DNA of 64,000 nucleotides from Ilumatobacteraceae bacterium (GTDB taxonomy: Bacteria > Actinomycetota > Acidimicrobiia > Acidimicrobiales > Ilumatobacteraceae): contig JAWPMO010000001.1 of assembly GCA_033344875.1 (NCBI GenBank), positions 682,001 through 746,000 on the forward strand. Reading direction: 5' to 3'. Positions 41,416-52,371 of this stretch are shown one piece after another. Below the pieces are notes generated by a model. It was not told the origin of the DNA and made no database searches. It saw only the letters and a program-made list of their open reading frames with translations. Each line of letters begins with the position of its first letter. Positions within the stretch are counted from its first letter, which is position 1. Position numbers and translations under genes: made by a program.

Positions 41416-43440
41416 ATGCACAACACGTCACGCTCACGCCGCCATGTGATCGCTTCGATCTCGATCGGAGCGCTGTTGGCGTTGGGGCCCATGTTGCCGT
41501 CGTCCGCGCCGGTGAGCGCCGATGCGCCGGCCGTGTCGGTCACCGGTCTGTCGCGTGGCTCGCGTGGTGATGCGGTCAAGTCGGTTCAGCAGGCGCTCGT
41601 GGGTCAGGGCCTCGAGGTGACGGGTGGTGTCGATGGCATCTTCGGCCCCGGGACCGAGTCGGCGTTGAAGTCGTTCCAGCAGCAGCAGGGTCTGAGTGCC
41701 TCGGGTGTCGTCGACGACGCCACCGCGCTCGCGCTCGGGCTCACCTCCAGTTCGCTCCTCGGCCTCACACAGGGCAACCGTGGCAAGGCCGTCACGAAAC
41801 TCCAGCAGCGGCTCGTCAATGCGGGGATCGACGTCGCCGGCGGCGTCGACGGCATCTTCGGCCAGGGCACACAACGTGCGGTGAAGTCGTTCCAGAGCAA
41901 GCAGGGCTTCTCCCCCACGGGTGTCGTCGATGCGGCGACCGCTGCGGCGCTCGAAGCGGTCAGCGGGTCGACCCCGGAACTCGAGGCGCCCGAGGTCACC
42001 GACGAACCGGCAGCGCAGGACGACACGTCCTCGTCGCTGGTCGGCCTCAAGATCGGTTCGCGGAACGACCGCGTGAAGGAGCTCCAGCGCACGCTGATGG
42101 CGGCGGGCTTCACCGTGGTCGGCGGTGCCGACGGCATCTTCGGCGCCCTGACCGCGAATGCGCTCAAGTCGTTCCAGAACGCCAACGGTCTCGGTACGAC
42201 CGGCGTGGTCGACGACGCGACCGCCAAGGTGCTCTCGACGATCGGTAGCGACGGTTCCGAGCACGATCCGGAAGCCACGAACCCGTTCGTCGGCCTGCAA
42301 TACGGTTCGATCGGTGCCGACGTCAAGGCGCTGCAGTCGGCCCTGATCGACGCCGGGATCCACGTCCGCGGCGGAGCCGACGGTGTGTTCGGCACGGCCA
42401 CCCAGGCCGCGGTCAAGGCGTTCCAGGTGAGTCAGGGCCTCGACCAGAGCGGCAAGGTCGACGAGAAGACCGCATCTGCGATCTCGTCGGGGGCCACGTC
42501 CTCGGGCGGGTCGGCGTTGACCGGACTGAAGACCGGCGCACTCGGCAACACGGTCAAGAGCCTCCAGCAGGCGTTGATCGACGCGGGCATCAACGTCCGC
42601 GGCGGCGCCGACGGCATCTTCGGCCCGGCGACCGCCAACGCGGTCAAGGAATTCCAGACCTCGCAGGGTCTCGAGGCGACCGGTGTCGTGAACGCCAAGA
42701 CCGCCGAGGCGCTCGCCGATCCCCAGAAGCCGACCCCCTCGACGCCGGCAGCCGCCGGCGGCTTCGCGGCCTACGGTGAGAAGGGTGCACGCGTGATCGC
42801 GCTGCAGTCGGCACTGGTGCGGGCCGGAGTCACGCTGCGCGGTGGCGTCGACGGCGACTTCGGTGGCGGTACGAGCGCCGCAGTGATGGACTTCCAGCGG
42901 GCGAACGGTCTGGGCGTCACCGGCAAGGTGAGCGACGCGACCGCCGAGAAGCTCGGCCTCGAACGCATGCCGGAGCCGTCGGCTCCGGACCCCTCGACCG
43001 TCGAGCTCGAGGTCTTCCCGGTCCAGGGCAAGTGCTACTACGGCGACAGCTGGGGCTACCCCCGCGGCGGCGGGCGCGTGCACCTCGGCGTCGACATCAT
43101 CGCTCCCGAGGGCAAGCTGCTCTACGCCGTGGCCGACGGCACGATCACCAAGGTCTACGCCGACTACCCCGGTTCGCTCTCGGGGAACGGTGTGCGGTTG
43201 ACGATGGCCGACGGGACCTACTTCTTCTACGCCCACATGGTCGGCGTCGCCGACGGCATCGACGTCGGGACCAAGGTCAAGGCCGGACAGATCGTCGGAG
43301 CGGTCGGCAACACGGGCAACAGCGGTACCGCGCATCTCCACTTCGAGGTCCACCCACAGGGTGGTGCGGCGGTCAACCCGTACCCGATGGTCAAGGCGAT
43401 CGACGCCTGCGGCAACGAGACGCCGCTCCCCCAGCCCTGA
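41416..43440 (+). CDS. Secreted peptidoglycan-binding (six repeats) M23 metallopeptidase
   Basis: A 674-aa exported protein. A signal peptide (residues 1-36) is followed by six peptidoglycan-binding domain 1 repeats (about 43-520), each with a GVDGIFG or GADGIFG turn, and a C-terminal M23 endopeptidase/LytM domain (about 540-660). M23 motifs are VHLGVD (zinc ligands His and Asp), YAHM and HLHFE (second His pair). It should cut peptide cross-links of the wall or act as an M23 regulator if the site is degenerate, but all ligands look intact. RBS GGAGGAGG precedes ATG 41416. Confidence 0.92.
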   Translation: MHNTSRSRRHVIASISIGALLALGPMLPSSAPVSADAPAVSVTGLSRGSRGDAVKSVQQALVGQGLEVTGGVDGIFGPGTESALKSFQQQQGLSASGVVDDATALALGLTSSSLLGLTQGNRGKAVTKLQQRLVNAGIDVAGGVDGIFGQGTQRAVKSFQSKQGFSPTGVVDAATAAALEAVSGSTPELEAPEVTDEPAAQDDTSSSLVGLKIGSRNDRVKELQRTLMAAGFTVVGGADGIFGALTANALKSFQNANGLGTTGVVDDATAKVLSTIGSDGSEHDPEATNPFVGLQYGSIGADVKALQSALIDAGIHVRGGADGVFGTATQAAVKAFQVSQGLDQSGKVDEKTASAISSGATSSGGSALTGLKTGALGNTVKSLQQALIDAGINVRGGADGIFGPATANAVKEFQTSQGLEATGVVNAKTAEALADPQKPTPSTPAAAGGFAAYGEKGARVIALQSALVRAGVTLRGGVDGDFGGGTSAAVMDFQRANGLGVTGKVSDATAEKLGLERMPEPSAPDPSTVELEVFPVQGKCYYGDSWGYPRGGGRVHLGVDIIAPEGKLLYAVADGTITKVYADYPGSLSGNGVRLTMADGTYFFYAHMVGVADGIDVGTKVKAGQIVGAVGNTGNSGTAHLHFEVHPQGGAAVNPYPMVKAIDACGNETPLPQP

Positions 43441-43458
43441 TCCGGCCGGGTCATCGCC

Positions 43459-43464
43459 TACCCT
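43459..43464 (+). promoter_or_regulatory. Putative -10 hexamer TACCCT, leaderless start at 43472
   Basis: TACCCT lies 7 nt before GTG 43472. Confidence 0.5.
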
Positions 43465-43471
43465 CCTCCGG

Positions 43472-44242
43472 GTGATCGTCGACCTCCAAGTCAGCCCTGC
43501 CGTCCTCGACTGGTCGGAGATCCGGGACATCGCGCTCGCGGCCGAATCGGCAGGTTTCGGGGCGTTCCACGTCTTCGATCACCTCGCCGGGCTCCCGCTG
43601 GGCGGCACCTCGATGATCGAGTGCTTCTCACTTCTCGGTGCGCTCGCCGAGGCGACCGAGACGATCGAGTTGGGCACGATGGTCGTCAACGTGTGGAACC
43701 GTCAGGCCGGCACGCTGGTCTCCGGTGCGGCCTCCGTGACGGCGCTCTCCGGCAGGCAGTTCCATCTCGGCATCGGCGCCGGAGCCTCCCCCACCAGCCC
43801 GTGGGCGGCCGAGCAGCATGCCGTCGGGGCCTACGTCGAAGCCGATGTCGCCGCTCGGCACGAGCGCGTGCTCCGGGTGCTCGATCTCGCCGGTGCCACG
43901 TGGCGGTCCGACCGCGTGGAGACCCTGGCGACGTTCCCGCTCCCCTCCCCTGCCCCGTCGATCATCATCGGGGTCAACAGCACCGTGCTGGCCCGCATGG
44001 CCGGTGAGCGCGCCGATGGCATCAATCTCCAATGGAACCGCCCGCGCCGCGACGACTACCTCGCCGCGGCGAACGAGGCAGCCGGCGACCGTCCGTTCGC
44101 TCGCACGGCGTATCACACGTACGACCGAGCCCTGCTCGACCCCGATCACCCGACACGCCGGGAGATGGCAGACCGCCGCATCGACCGTCTCATCCTCGCC
44201 GACTTCGACGGGTCCCCCGATCTGCCGATGCGCGTCTCGTGA
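43472..44242 (+). CDS. LLM-class (F420-type) oxidoreductase, short form
   Basis: A 256-aa luciferase-like protein, shorter than usual for the class (about 290-350 aa). It keeps the opening strand, the VFDHL segment near residue 30, the ELGTMVVNVWNRQAGTLVSGAASV block and GRQFHLGIGAGASP, marks of F420-dependent LLM enzymes; the C-terminal helices are reduced. The start GTG 43472 is supported by TACCCT 7 nt upstream. No neighbour suggests a substrate. Confidence 0.78.
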   Translation: MIVDLQVSPAVLDWSEIRDIALAAESAGFGAFHVFDHLAGLPLGGTSMIECFSLLGALAEATETIELGTMVVNVWNRQAGTLVSGAASVTALSGRQFHLGIGAGASPTSPWAAEQHAVGAYVEADVAARHERVLRVLDLAGATWRSDRVETLATFPLPSPAPSIIIGVNSTVLARMAGERADGINLQWNRPRRDDYLAAANEAAGDRPFARTAYHTYDRALLDPDHPTRREMADRRIDRLILADFDGSPDLPMRVS

Positions 44243-44284
44243 CCGAAGCGATGCGCCCGCGCTTCGACGCGTCGCCCCTCGCGA

Positions 44285-44467
44285 TCAGTCGGTGTACCAG
44301 ACGGCGAGCGTGAGGTGCGACCACTGCATGTTCGGCTGTGACAACTCGTGCGTGTTCTCGATCGTGATGGACGGGCGTTCGGCGAGCCACGCGTTCACAT
44401 CGGCCTCGAGCGCTTCGAGGTTCGGCTTCCTGTTTCCGGGTTTGGTCGAGAAGATCTTCAGTTTCAT
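44285..44467 (-). CDS. Small hypothetical protein (60 aa)
   Basis: A 60-aa protein starting MKLKIFSTKPGNRKPNLEALE and ending with a Trp-rich strand (MQWSHLTLAVWYTD). Composition and codon use are gene-like and it is not a shadow of another gene. It resembles small conserved proteins of unknown function in which a short strand-helix-strand unit is followed by ITIENTHELSQ. It is divergent from the glycine-riboswitch/gcvP unit. A weak Shine-Dalgarno-like GGAG lies upstream of ATG 44467. Confidence 0.6.
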   Translation of the reverse strand: MKLKIFSTKPGNRKPNLEALEADVNAWLAERPSITIENTHELSQPNMQWSHLTLAVWYTD

Positions 44468-44574
44468 CGCTGGGCTCCTGGCGGTGTCACGGTTGGGTTC
44501 GGAGCGACGGTACCGGGGCCCGAGGATCTCGTGGTGGTCGTGCCCGAGCGTGTAGCGTTCGAGATGTCGCAGAA

Positions 44575-44759
44575 CCCGCTCGGGAGAGTCGGCATCACCG
44601 CCAGTGATGACGACGCCGAAGGAGCAACCACCCCGGAATCTCTCAGGCAACCGGACCGGACGGGCGAGGCAACGCTGGAAAGCAGTCGGCAGAGCCGGCT
44701 CGCCGAAGGGGAAAGCCCTGGTCACGGGTGAAGCTCTCAGGCATCGATGACAGCGGGGG
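44575..44759 (+). promoter_or_regulatory. Tandem glycine riboswitch upstream of gcvP
   Basis: Two consecutive glycine aptamers. Aptamer 1 (about 44577-44680) has GGGAGAG, GCCGAAGGAGCAA and CTCTCAGGCAA followed by GGACCGGACGGG; aptamer 2 (about 44685-44757) has GGCAGAGCC, CGCCGAAGGGG and CTCTCAGGCATCGATGACAGCG. These are the conserved cores of the gcvT-type RNA, and a short linker joins them. The 3' end lies 25 nt before the gcvP start, so glycine probably turns gcvP expression on at the level of transcription or translation. The 5' end of the leader is not fixed. Confidence 0.93.
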
Positions 44760-44783
44760 CCGATCCACCAACTGGAGGCCTCC

Positions 44784-47639
<2,856 letters not shown>

Positions 47640-47650
47640 TCGTGGCCGGA

Positions 47651-47656
47651 TAACGT
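47651..47656 (+). promoter_or_regulatory. Putative -10 hexamer TAACGT, leaderless start at 47663
   Basis: TAACGT ends 6 nt before GTG 47663. Confidence 0.52.
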
Positions 47657-47662
47657 CGCGCT

Positions 47663-49435
47663 GTGGCGATGATCGTCGAGCGACTGCGCGCGCTGCCGCG
47701 CCACTGGCTCGTCGCCGGGCTCGTGGCTCTGGCGATGCTGCCGATCATCGCCATCATGGTGGCCGGTGGTGGTTCGGACCGGCTGGCGATCTCCGACTCG
47801 ACCGAGGCCGGCACGACGACCGACGGGGTGACGACCACCGGTGCACCGGCATCGGCGACGACGACCGCACCGCTTCGATCGACCACATCCGTGGTGACAT
47901 CGACGACCGTCGGTCCGCCCGTCACCTATGACGTCGAGGTGGGGTACACGATCACGCTCGACGACGACGTGCCGGCCGTCGAGGGTCGGACGATCCCGAC
48001 CGAGCCGCCCGACGACGAGCCGCCACCGGTCACCGTCGCTCCCCCGCCGTGGGCTGCGAGCACCCGGACGCTCCCGGGTCGGCACCTGGGTGCCGACGTC
48101 GGCTGCGCCACCGACACGTCGGCGGCCTCGCTCGACGTGTTCCTGTCGAAGCGGGTCGGCCCGGTGCTCGGCTGGGACTACCAGCACGTGTACCCGCTCG
48201 GTGGCGACCGGTATCTCTGGCTCTTCCAGGACGTCTTCCTCGATCACAGCGGCACCAAGACCACGCTGGGCTCGTCAAGCTTCATCCACAACGGAGCGAT
48301 GATCCAGGAGGGCTCCTGCTTCACGCTGGTGCACGGCGGCACCGCCGAACGTCCACTGCCGTTCGAGAACGGCGACGGGTCGTACGACGTCCGTTCCAAG
48401 TGGTTGTGGCCGATGGGTGGCGAACTCGTCGGTGACCGCCTGTACGTCTTCTGGGCCGAGATGATCAAAGATCCGTACGATCCCGACCCGCCCGACGGTC
48501 TGGGCTGGCACCCGCAGCAGGTCTTCCTGGCCTCGTACGACGCGGGCACCCTCGAACGGCTCACCTGGGAGTCACCTCGCAACAGCGGCGTGCTGCCGAT
48601 CTACGGCTACGCGGTCGCGTCCGACGAGACCCACACCTACTTCTTCGGGAACACCTTCGAGCAGAACATGCTGCGCGAGGGCGGGTTCTGGAACGGGCCG
48701 CACTCGGCCACGAAGATGTACCTCGCGCGAGTACCGCTCGGCAAGATCACCGAATGGCCCGAGTACCGGACCGCCGACGGTTGGTCGTATGCGCCCGAAC
48801 ACGCCGTGCCGATCGTCGAACGGTTCTACGCCGAGAACCCGATGCAGCCTCGCTACCTCGACGGTCAATGGGTGGCGGCCACAGCCGTCGACGGCTACTG
48901 GGGCGACGCGCTGGCGGTCGATGTGGCCGACGACCCCTGGGGGCCCTGGTCGACCGTGCAGTACGGCCCGCTCGCACCACGCAATGCCGACCCGAAGATG
49001 AACACCTATCACGCCCAGCCGCTCCCCTGGCGCGACTCGTTCGGGTCGGTGCAGATCACGGTGTCGAACAACGCCCGCAACATGCAGCGAGACGCGTGGA
49101 ACAGCCCGCACCGGTACCGGCCGATGGTGATCTTCGCGCCGTTCACCGCGACCCCACCGCCGCCGACCACGACCACCACCGTCGCCACGACGACCACCAC
49201 GACCGTCGCGCCGACGACCACGACCACTGCGGCACCCACGACGAGCACCACCACGACGGCCGCGCCCACGACGACGACCACGTCGACCACGGTCCCGGCC
49301 ACCACCACGGTCCCGGCCACCACCACGACCACCACGACCACCACCACCACCACGACGACGACGACCAGCTCGACCACCACCACGTCGACCACGAACCCCA
49401 CGTCGAGCACGTCGACCACGGTCGCGCCCGGCTAG
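47663..49435 (+). CDS. Exported beta-propeller-like protein (DUF4185-like) with C-terminal Thr tract
   Basis: A 590-aa exported protein. A hydrophobic N-terminal segment (residues about 16-35) is followed by a Thr-rich spacer, then a globular domain (about 130-490) with Trp/Asp/Gly-rich strands such as YLWLFQDVFLD, suggestive of a five-bladed glycosidase-like or DUF4185 propeller. The final 90 residues are almost only Thr, with Ala, Pro, Val and Ser, and end without a recognisable anchor. Glycosylated wall association is a guess. GTG 47663 has TAACGT 6 nt upstream. Confidence 0.75.
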   Translation: MAMIVERLRALPRHWLVAGLVALAMLPIIAIMVAGGGSDRLAISDSTEAGTTTDGVTTTGAPASATTTAPLRSTTSVVTSTTVGPPVTYDVEVGYTITLDDDVPAVEGRTIPTEPPDDEPPPVTVAPPPWAASTRTLPGRHLGADVGCATDTSAASLDVFLSKRVGPVLGWDYQHVYPLGGDRYLWLFQDVFLDHSGTKTTLGSSSFIHNGAMIQEGSCFTLVHGGTAERPLPFENGDGSYDVRSKWLWPMGGELVGDRLYVFWAEMIKDPYDPDPPDGLGWHPQQVFLASYDAGTLERLTWESPRNSGVLPIYGYAVASDETHTYFFGNTFEQNMLREGGFWNGPHSATKMYLARVPLGKITEWPEYRTADGWSYAPEHAVPIVERFYAENPMQPRYLDGQWVAATAVDGYWGDALAVDVADDPWGPWSTVQYGPLAPRNADPKMNTYHAQPLPWRDSFGSVQITVSNNARNMQRDAWNSPHRYRPMVIFAPFTATPPPPTTTTTVATTTTTTVAPTTTTTAAPTTSTTTTAAPTTTTTSTTVPATTTVPATTTTTTTTTTTTTTTTSSTTTTSTTNPTSSTSTTVAPG

Positions 49436-49455
49436 GGCTGCCGCCGACGATGCCG

Positions 49456-49461
49456 TAGCCT
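49456..49461 (+). promoter_or_regulatory. Putative -10 hexamer TAGCCT, leaderless start at 49468
   Basis: TAGCCT ends 6 nt before ATG 49468. Confidence 0.52.
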
Positions 49462-49467
49462 GCGGGC

Positions 49468-50160
49468 ATGAGCGACGACTCCAGGCACGACCCCTTGGCC
49501 GACGTGATCAACGTGCTGGCGGCGCCGATCGCAGGGGGGCTGCGCTCGGTCGAGCAGTTCCAGCGCGGCATCGGCGAACTGTTCCGGGCGGTCGAGAACC
49601 TGAACCGGACCCTCGAGAACCTCAACGAGACCGCGACCAGGGTGAACCGCCTGGTTGGCGACATCGAAGAGCCGATTCGGGCCATGATGCCGCAGGTGAC
49701 GCGCACGATCCAGGCCGCCGACGAGATGACCAAGATGCTCCAAGGCCCGGTTCGGGTCGCCGCTCCGAACATCGAGAGGATCGTCGAGACGCTGAGTTCG
49801 CCGGGCTTTTCGACCCTGCCCAATCAGCTCGGTGAGTTCATGGACTCGATCGGTGAGGTATCCAAGCGCCTCGCCCCGCTCACCCAGTTCGCCGAGAATG
49901 CGGGCGGATTGTTCGGCGGGTTCAAGCTGCCCGGGATGGGCGGCGCACCCAAGCCGCCCGCGGCGACGCCACCACCGCCGGCGACGCAACCGGCCGAGCC
50001 GGCCGCCAAGAAGACGACCGCCAAGAAGACCGCCAAGAAGACGACGGCGAAGAAATCGGCCGCCAAGAAGACGACGGCCAAGAAGTCGACGGCGAAGAAG
50101 TCAGCAGCCAAGAAGTCGACGGCCAAGAAGACCGCCGCCAAGAAGACGGCGTCGAAGTAG
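49468..50160 (+). CDS. Helical protein with histone-H1-like Lys/Ala tail
   Basis: A 230-aa protein. Residues about 10-150 are a run of amphipathic helices resembling a four-helix or apolipoprotein-like fold (NLNRTLENLNETATRVNRLV). A Pro linker (about 153-175) leads to a 55-residue tail of KKTTAKKSAAKK-type repeats, as in histone-H1-like bacterial proteins and AlgP, suited to bind DNA or other polyanions. In actinobacteria related tails occur on nucleoid proteins, but the helical domain is not one I recognise. ATG 49468 has TAGCCT 6 nt upstream. Confidence 0.75.
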   Translation: MSDDSRHDPLADVINVLAAPIAGGLRSVEQFQRGIGELFRAVENLNRTLENLNETATRVNRLVGDIEEPIRAMMPQVTRTIQAADEMTKMLQGPVRVAAPNIERIVETLSSPGFSTLPNQLGEFMDSIGEVSKRLAPLTQFAENAGGLFGGFKLPGMGGAPKPPAATPPPPATQPAEPAAKKTTAKKTAKKTTAKKSAAKKTTAKKSTAKKSAAKKSTAKKTAAKKTASK

Positions 50161-50167
50161 ACCGGGG

Positions 50168-51211
50168 TCAGACGAACGGAAGGTCGGTGACCGTGCCCGG
50201 CAGCGCGGTGCCGCGAACGTCGACGTCGACGGCGGTGCCGACCTCGGTCTCGGGCGGCAGGAATGCCATGGCCACGCCGTGGCCGAGGACCGGCGAGAAG
50301 TTGCCCGACGTGACCTCGCCGACCACGGCGCCGTCGATCGACACGGCGCAACCGGTCCGAGGTGGTCGGCGCCCCTCGGTGGAGATACCGCGCAGTCGTC
50401 GGCGAACACCGGCGTCGCGCTGTGCCGCGAGTGCTCCCCGTCCCCGGAAGATCGGTTTCGACCAGGCGACCACCCAGCCGAGACCGGCTTCGAGCGGCGT
50501 GATGCCCGGCCCGAGTTCGTTGCCGTGGAGTGGCAGGCCGGCCTCGAGGCGGAGCGTGTCACGGGCGCCCAGGCCGGCGGGGCGGACTCCGGCGTCGGTG
50601 AGTGCGTTCCACACGTGTTCGGCCGCAGCGGCCGGAACCGCGATCTCGAGGCCCGGCTCGCCCGTGTAACCGGTACCGGCGGCGGTGACGGCGACGCCGT
50701 CGAGGTCGCAGGCGGCCACCCGGAAGCGGCCGACGTCGGCGAGGGCCGGATACGCCGCTCCGGCAAGCGTGCGCGCCTCAGGGCCCTGCACGGCGATGAC
50801 GGCGCGTTCGGCGGTGATGTCGTCGCCGCCGATCGCCTCGATCACGCGGTCGGTGTTGGACGCGTTGGGCATCACGTCGAAGACGTCGGGTGAACCAGGG
50901 TGCCACCAGACGATGATGTCGTCGAGCACCGACGCGTCGGTCTCGTCGAGCAGGTGGGTGTACTGGGCGCGCCCTGGCTCGATCTTGCCGAGGTCGTTGG
51001 TGAACGCGGCCTGGAGCCGATCGAGTGCACCGTCGCCGGTGACCCGCACCGTGCCCAGGTGGGAGACGTCGAACATCACGGCCGACGACCGGCATGCCAG
51101 GTGTTCGTCGATCGTCCCCACGTATTCCAGCGGCATCTCCCAGCCGCCGAACGGAACCATCTTGGCGCCGAGGGCGCGATGAACAGCGTCGAGAGGCGAA
51201 CGCTTCGTCAC
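50168..51211 (-). CDS. gcvT: Aminomethyltransferase, T protein of glycine cleavage
   Basis: A 347-aa folate-dependent enzyme that releases ammonia from aminomethyl-lipoyl-GcvH and forms methylene-tetrahydrofolate. VPFGGWEMPLEY (about residues 19-30), FDVSHLGTVRVTG (about 47-59), the catalytic Asp in FTNDLGKI and GYTGEPGLEI (about 175-184) are intact. GTG 51211 lies 2 bp behind the stop of the MerR-type gene, so gcvT is co-transcribed with that regulator from the promoter at 51766-51794. It converges with the histone-like gene. Confidence 0.95.
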   Translation of the reverse strand: MTKRSPLDAVHRALGAKMVPFGGWEMPLEYVGTIDEHLACRSSAVMFDVSHLGTVRVTGDGALDRLQAAFTNDLGKIEPGRAQYTHLLDETDASVLDDIIVWWHPGSPDVFDVMPNASNTDRVIEAIGGDDITAERAVIAVQGPEARTLAGAAYPALADVGRFRVAACDLDGVAVTAAGTGYTGEPGLEIAVPAAAAEHVWNALTDAGVRPAGLGARDTLRLEAGLPLHGNELGPGITPLEAGLGWVVAWSKPIFRGRGALAAQRDAGVRRRLRGISTEGRRPPRTGCAVSIDGAVVGEVTSGNFSPVLGHGVAMAFLPPETEVGTAVDVDVRGTALPGTVTDLPFV

Positions 51212-51213
51212 GA

Positions 51214-51672
51214 CTACAGCGCGATGGGGGCGTCGTCGCCGGATGCGGCTGCATCGTCGTCGAGGCCGAGGGGCACGAGTTGAGCGTCGACCTCGTCCTT
51301 GACGCCGGCGAGCGAGAGCACGTTGAGCACACCCTGCCCACGGTTCAACACGTCGATCAGTTCGTCGCCTCGTGCGAGCACGACCGAGTTGCCGTTGATC
51401 ACGAGGTGCGCCGACGCGATATCGGTGCCGACGTGCTCACGGAGGTAGCTGAAGACGTCGCGCACGGACTCGAGCTTGATGCCGGCGTCGAGCAGGGTCT
51501 TGATCACGCGCAGCTCCAGCAGGTCCTTGTAGCTGTACTGGCGGCGGCTGCCGCTGCCGGAGGCGTCGGAGACCGAGGGTCGGATCAGATCGGTCCGTGC
51601 CCAGTAGTCGAGCTGCCGGTACGTGATGCCGACGACCTTCGCTGCCTGTGTCCCGCTGTATCCGACACTCAT
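51214..51672 (-). CDS. MerR-family regulator (Rv1830-like)
   Basis: A 152-aa MerR-type regulator. The N-terminal winged helix (GYSGTQAAKVVGITYRQLDYWART, residues about 3-26) is followed by a dimerising helix and a C-terminal acidic tail. Order relative to the DUF151 and FHA genes corresponds to mycobacterial Rv1830. A good promoter and a leader hairpin lie upstream, and gcvT follows within 2 bp, so it may control gcvT. AAAGAGG is a likely RBS for ATG 51672; longer frames upstream would run across the promoter. Confidence 0.88.
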   Translation of the reverse strand: MSVGYSGTQAAKVVGITYRQLDYWARTDLIRPSVSDASGSGSRRQYSYKDLLELRVIKTLLDAGIKLESVRDVFSYLREHVGTDIASAHLVINGNSVVLARGDELIDVLNRGQGVLNVLSLAGVKDEVDAQLVPLGLDDDAAASGDDAPIAL

Positions 51673-51691
51673 GTCAACCTCTTTCCGTTGT

Positions 51692-51707
51692 GCTGCGAGA
51701 TCGCAGC
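51692..51707 (-). promoter_or_regulatory. Short leader hairpin in the merR 5' region
   Basis: GCTGCGA-GA-TCGCAGC, 7-bp perfect arms, lies between the predicted transcription start and the RBS of the MerR-type gene. It could be an operator or an RNA element. Confidence 0.4.
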
Positions 51708-51765
51708 TGCCTGCCCAACACAGGGTCCGTCGCCCCCCGAACACGGGTGTAACTACGGACGTGTG

Positions 51766-51794
51766 AGCATACGCGCGGGCGCGCGCGGCGTCAA
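51766..51794 (-). promoter_or_regulatory. Sigma70-type promoter for merR-gcvT
   Basis: On the minus strand TTGACG (-35, 51789-51794) and TATGCT (-10, 51766-51771) are separated by exactly 17 bp. Transcription would begin near 51759, leaving a leader of about 87 nt before ATG 51672. It separates the merR-gcvT unit from the upstream DUF151 gene. Confidence 0.72.
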
Positions 51795-51837
51795 CGGTGC
51801 AACAGGAATGCGCGGCTGACCAGGCCCGATGGATGGT

Positions 51838-52326
51838 TCAGGTGGCGAAGTCGTCAGGGCTGACGCTCTCGATGAAGTCCTTGAACTCATCGATGATCTC
51901 CTCGGCCTCTTCTTCCGGCTCCGGTTCGGGGACCTGCCCCACGTCGTCGAGCAGGGCATCGGAGGCGAAGAGCGGGGCTTCGCAACGGACCGCCAGGGCG
52001 ATCGCATCGGAGGGTCGGCTCGAGATGATCTGTTCGTCGCCGCCGACGTCCAGATGGAGTTCGGCGTAGTACGTGTGATCGCGAACCTCGGTCACGACGA
52101 CCTTCGAGAGGCTGGCGCCGAGCTGGCCGATCACCGACACGAACAGATCATGCGTGAGCGGCCGCGGCGGATCGATGCCTTCGAGCGCGTAGTGGATCGA
52201 GGCAGCTTCCGGGCTCCCGATGTAGATCGGCAGGAGTCGATGCTCGCCGTCCTGCTCCTGGAGCAGCACCATCGGAGTGTTCGCCGGGATCTCCACCCGC
52301 ACGCCGACCAGTTCCATCGGGATCAC
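51838..52326 (-). CDS. Bifunctional nuclease domain (DUF151) protein, Rv1829-like
   Basis: A 162-aa protein of the BFN/DUF151 family. The core (about residues 4-120) contains LLPIYIGSPEAASIHYAL and the SRPSDAIALAVR block that mark the family, followed by an acidic C-terminal tail (EPEPEEEAEE). Nuclease activity was reported for a plant relative and is not established here. GTG 52326 is the start, with ATG 52317 in frame shortly after. It lies 45 bp behind the FtsR-type gene, in the same order as mycobacterial Rv1828-Rv1829. Confidence 0.9.
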   Translation of the reverse strand: MIPMELVGVRVEIPANTPMVLLQEQDGEHRLLPIYIGSPEAASIHYALEGIDPPRPLTHDLFVSVIGQLGASLSKVVVTEVRDHTYYAELHLDVGGDEQIISSRPSDAIALAVRCEAPLFASDALLDDVGQVPEPEPEEEAEEIIDEFKDFIESVSPDDFAT

Positions 52327-52371
52327 GTCACCGACCTTACTCCCATCGGCCGCAGACCATGGGGTCGCGTT

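Noticed and set aside
49159-49432. ACC/ACG-rich repeat as a tandem DNA repeat element
   Set aside because: It is the coding part of a Thr tract and its units are irregular.
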